Shown: in pieces, positions 61,692 to 64,000 of the stretch
Layout of the letters: each line of letters begins with the position of its first letter
Numbering within the stretch: the first letter of the stretch is position 1
DNA from: Bacillus sp. S3
GTDB taxonomy: Bacteria > Bacillota > Bacilli > Bacillales > Cytobacillaceae
Length of the DNA: 64,000 nucleotides
Direction: 5' to 3'
Assembly (NCBI RefSeq): GCF_005154805.1
Contig: NZ_CP039727.1
Coordinates: forward strand, 2,539,501 to 2,603,500
Notes under the pieces: generated by a model
What the model was told of the DNA's origin: nothing
Databases searched by the model: none
Seen by the model: the letters and a program-made list of their open reading frames with translations, nothing else
Position numbers and translations under genes: made by a program

Positions 61692-63131
61692 TTATGCTAG
61701 AAAATCATTGATATTGTTTACGTATTTAGTTAAAGGATAGTGCCTGTAAAGATTGCTCGCCAACTGAACCGGATCTCCAAAGAAATACCTTTCATATTGG
61801 GTTTGTCTTGTTCCAAATGAACTCATCGTTAGATCCCAGGCCAGGCGAAAGAGTTTCACTCGTTCGTCGGCAGATTTGTTCACTGCTTGAAGATATTGCT
61901 TAAGGTCTGCACTAATTTCAGATTCGAAGGCTTTTTCGGATGGTAATGTGACCATCCCGCTAGCACCAATCAGTTGAACAATCTCGCAGAAGCGGGGATA
62001 GATTCGAGGGAAAATATTACTGGCCACTTGGAGGGGGAGTAAACTTGGACGCATATAGCCCCATTCATCAATTTCTGCATGATTTTCGGCCTGCTCTACG
62101 AGTGCATTCATGGTTTCAAGTCCGATGATTATTTCAGAAAGCTTTTCTTGGATATGTTGATATTCCCTAACATTAATCGTTTCGACCAAGAGTTCTGCAA
62201 TGCCCAAAATAAATTCTGTTTTGACAATTTGCCTTGTCAAGGCTTGATGCGTGGCAAAGTGGTGAAACGAGCTATGGAACATGAAGTCAACAGCCGCGTC
62301 AATATTATCGTAAAAGAAGACGCGATCCCAAGGTACTAAAACATTGTCAAAAACAACTATGGAATCCATTTCTTCATATCTGGAGCTTAGTGGATGATTA
62401 AAATTAGACTCGCCACCGACAAAGGATTCCCTGCAAATAAATCTTAACCCTTTTGTATTGGAAGGGATGGTAAAGGCGAAGGATTCGGCCGGGTCCATGA
62501 ACTTTCTCGGTGCTGTATAGACCAACACTTCATCGGTTAACCCGCCTTGGGTCGCAAGCAGCCGGGCCCCTTTTATCACAATGCCCTTTTCATTTCGGTC
62601 GATAACCTTAGCGGAGATTGGCTCATTAGAAGAATCGAAATTGTACTGAGAACGATTGATTTGTGGAGTAATAAACGTATGTGTAAAGGAAAGGTCATCT
62701 TTCTGTGCTCTCTTATATAATGTTAGAATATTTTCTGGAAAACAATTTTTTTTGCCCTTTAAAAGGAGGGCAGAGGAGGAGGCGAAGCTCATGATAACAG
62801 TGTTCATGTAGTCAGGACTTCTCCCCATCATACCATAAGTGTGCCGTGCCCATATTTCCGACATCTTCCGTTTTCGTCTTAAATCCTCTTTCGTTTTTGG
62901 CTGCAGGTAGGAAAGTCCAATCGGTTCGCCAGTCTCAGGGGACTTGAACGTCATTTGCTCTATCAATTCCTGCTCATTTTGCAAATCGTAAAGAGAAGCT
63001 TTTGTTTGCAGAATCCCCTTAAAGGCAGGATGCTCAGACAGCTTGCCTTGGATTTTGTCTCCGTCAACCCAAACTTCTGTATTCATTTGATCGATGCGGT
63101 CAAGCATTTTCTTTCCATTAATAATTCCCAA
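61692..63131 (-). CDS. hpaB: 4-hydroxyphenylacetate 3-monooxygenase oxygenase component (HpaB-like)
   Basis: A 479-residue FADH2-using monooxygenase: GIINGKKMLDRIDQMNTEVW, LSYLQPKTKEDLRRKRKMSE, YGMMGRSPDYMNTVIMSFAS, and FVGGESNFNHPLSSRYEEMD. The family hydroxylates 4-hydroxyphenylacetate or similar phenols and needs a flavin reductase (HpaC), which is not adjacent. TTG 63131 gives the exact family start with GGGAG upstream; the frame to 63167 is longer than usual. Confidence 0.88.
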   Translation of the reverse strand: MGIINGKKMLDRIDQMNTEVWVDGDKIQGKLSEHPAFKGILQTKASLYDLQNEQELIEQMTFKSPETGEPIGLSYLQPKTKEDLRRKRKMSEIWARHTYGMMGRSPDYMNTVIMSFASSSALLLKGKKNCFPENILTLYKRAQKDDLSFTHTFITPQINRSQYNFDSSNEPISAKVIDRNEKGIVIKGARLLATQGGLTDEVLVYTAPRKFMDPAESFAFTIPSNTKGLRFICRESFVGGESNFNHPLSSRYEEMDSIVVFDNVLVPWDRVFFYDNIDAAVDFMFHSSFHHFATHQALTRQIVKTEFILGIAELLVETINVREYQHIQEKLSEIIIGLETMNALVEQAENHAEIDEWGYMRPSLLPLQVASNIFPRIYPRFCEIVQLIGASGMVTLPSEKAFESEISADLKQYLQAVNKSADERVKLFRLAWDLTMSSFGTRQTQYERYFFGDPVQLASNLYRHYPLTKYVNNINDFLA

Positions 63132-63294
63132 TTGTCCATCACTCCCATTCTTTCCATTACCGAACATTTGTTACTTCTATTTTATTGCATTTTTCGGTGC
63201 TTGTTCCATTTGGAAGAGCCTTGTTTTGAAATTGGGGAAGAGTGGAGGATTTTCATTTGATTGTAAAAAAAATTTTAAAGAATTCATTAAACCA

Positions 63295-63636
63295 TCACAT
63301 ATCTAAGTACACACCAATTATTTTATAAATGGCTACTGCCAGTCCTAATAAACTTGCTTTCATTTTCGCAGGATGGTTTCTCTTTCTTACATAAAGATAA
63401 ATCAATATCACAACAAAGCCTAGCGGGAACCAAAGTTCAAATTTACCATCATCTAAAGTGTAGTGTGAGTAAAGGGGTGAGATGTGGGTGCTAATCAAGA
63501 AATATAGGAAAATAGTAAAACTTCGATTCTCTAATTCCTTACTCCATTTCCAAAGGAAATATAGAATGACGGCAAAAAAAATAACATGAATCAATAACGA
63601 AATATGTATAGTTGTATTTCCAAATTCTATTTGCAC
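63295..63636 (-). CDS. Hypothetical membrane protein, 113 residues
   Basis: Three hydrophobic segments (about 10-30, 42-55 and 68-85) and a positive loop KRNHPAKMKAS. GTG start at 63636 after AAAGG. Family not recognised. It is divergent from the Rrf2 gene. Confidence 0.55.
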   Translation of the reverse strand: MQIEFGNTTIHISLLIHVIFFAVILYFLWKWSKELENRSFTIFLYFLISTHISPLYSHYTLDDGKFELWFPLGFVVILIYLYVRKRNHPAKMKASLLGLAVAIYKIIGVYLDM

Positions 63637-63753
63637 TCGAAATCAGACCTTTCATTAAATGATACAATGGTAGTCCTATTATAGCGTTTTTTGTGGAAAA
63701 ATTGGTAAAAATTATAACATTTGATTTCCACATATTAATCCTTGATTAATTTA

Positions 63754-63776
63754 ACTGTATATATTAAAATTACAGT
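63754..63776 (+). promoter_or_regulatory. Possible Rrf2 operator
   Basis: ACTGTA-N11-TACAGT, a 6-bp palindrome about 35 nt before the Rrf2 gene and near its promoter; autoregulation is common in this family. Confidence 0.4.
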
Positions 63777-63810
63777 ATGATCAGTTGAGAAGGAATGGAG
63801 ATGAATTCAC

Positions 63811-64000
63811 ATGAATAGTGATTTTGTTATTGCTATGCATAGTCTGGTTTTATTAGCAAACTTACCTGATCATATGGCAAACAGTGAAACCATCGCCGAA
63901 AATGTCTGTACAAATCCGGCAAGAATACGTAAGGTCATGGGGATTTTACGGAAAGAAGGCTTTGTAAAAACAAAAGAAGGCATTGGCGGAGGCTATTTAT
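63811..64000 (+). CDS. Rrf2-family transcriptional regulator, N-terminal part (runs off window)
   Basis: Sixty-three codons: MNSDFVIAMHSLVLLANLPD, then the helix-turn-helix SETIAENVCTNPARIRKVMG ILRKEGFVKTKEGIGGGY. This is an Rrf2 regulator of the YwnA-like subgroup. No cluster-binding cysteines are visible in this part apart from Cys33. ATG 63811 is preferred to the ATG at 63801, which meets a stop after five codons. Confidence 0.88.
   Translation, partial: MNSDFVIAMHSLVLLANLPDHMANSETIAENVCTNPARIRKVMGILRKEGFVKTKEGIGGGYL

Overview
The window is an AT-rich chromosomal segment of a spore-forming Bacillaceae bacterium (Bacillus, Neobacillus or Cytobacillus type; the genus is a guess). The evidence is strong AGGAGG-type ribosome binding sites with frequent TTG/GTG starts, a T-box leader, a preQ1-I riboswitch, a SleB/CwlJ-type cell-wall hydrolase, SwrC-like and PaiB-like proteins, a holin-like type I toxin family and a Bacillus-type dispersed repeat. 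I see no rRNA, tRNA, CRISPR array or prophage block. It looks like accessory-rich chromosome made of many short transcription units.

Layout. 1-2.2 kb: the end of a gamma-glutamyltransferase gene and a secreted M14 zinc carboxypeptidase. 2.2-7.0 kb: two insertion sequences, a TnpB-only IS200/IS605-type element (2.24-4.0 kb) and an IS256-family element (5.57-7.04 kb), with a DHFR-like gene between them. 7.2-9.1 kb: small unknown genes and a complete type I toxin-antitoxin unit. 9.3-14.4 kb: NERD-helicase, ECF sigma factor plus FAD oxidoreductase, DUF4395 protein. 14.4-16.4 kb: preQ1 riboswitch followed by queC-queD-queE. 16.6-18.6 kb: small genes and remnants. 18.6-22.3 kb: a probable organoarsenical resistance locus (GNAT of ArsN type, Cys-rich MarR regulator, ArsO-like monooxygenase, ArsP-like permease, a 41-residue twin-Cys peptide and a broken arsI). 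Four matching palindromes lie in front of its genes. 22.5-32.0 kb: a sigma-54-controlled catabolic locus (class III aminotransferase, enhancer-binding protein, amidohydrolase, APC permease, M20 amidohydrolase, glutamine-synthetase-like ligase, class I glutamine amidotransferase) with a good -24/-12 promoter and an 18-bp palindrome upstream.

32-43 kb: housekeeping and accessory singletons (PAP2 phosphatase, PssA, DUF2975/XRE pair, acetyltransferases, methyltransferase, FAH hydrolase, PaiB with wrecked paiA and MarR relics upstream, DegV). 43-57 kb: ECF S-component, RND efflux pump, cysteine synthase, a YCF48-like gene interrupted by one stop codon, a second copy of the type I toxin-antitoxin unit, LrgAB, SleB-like hydrolase, AlkD-like protein, an ftsZ outside the dcw context, and an LCP protein. 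A hairpin repeat family sits between many of these genes. 57-64 kb: NfrA-like reductase, SstT transporter, T-box-controlled LeuA of the long type, an HpaB-type monooxygenase and the start of an Rrf2 regulator.

The strongest candidates for something new are the arsenic locus with its shared operator and twin-Cys peptide, the duplicated type I toxin-antitoxin units whose sense and antisense signals can both be read, the split-FluG sigma-54 catabolic operon, the TnpB lacking zinc-finger cysteines, and the extra ftsZ. All functions are inferred from reading protein motifs; no database search was run.
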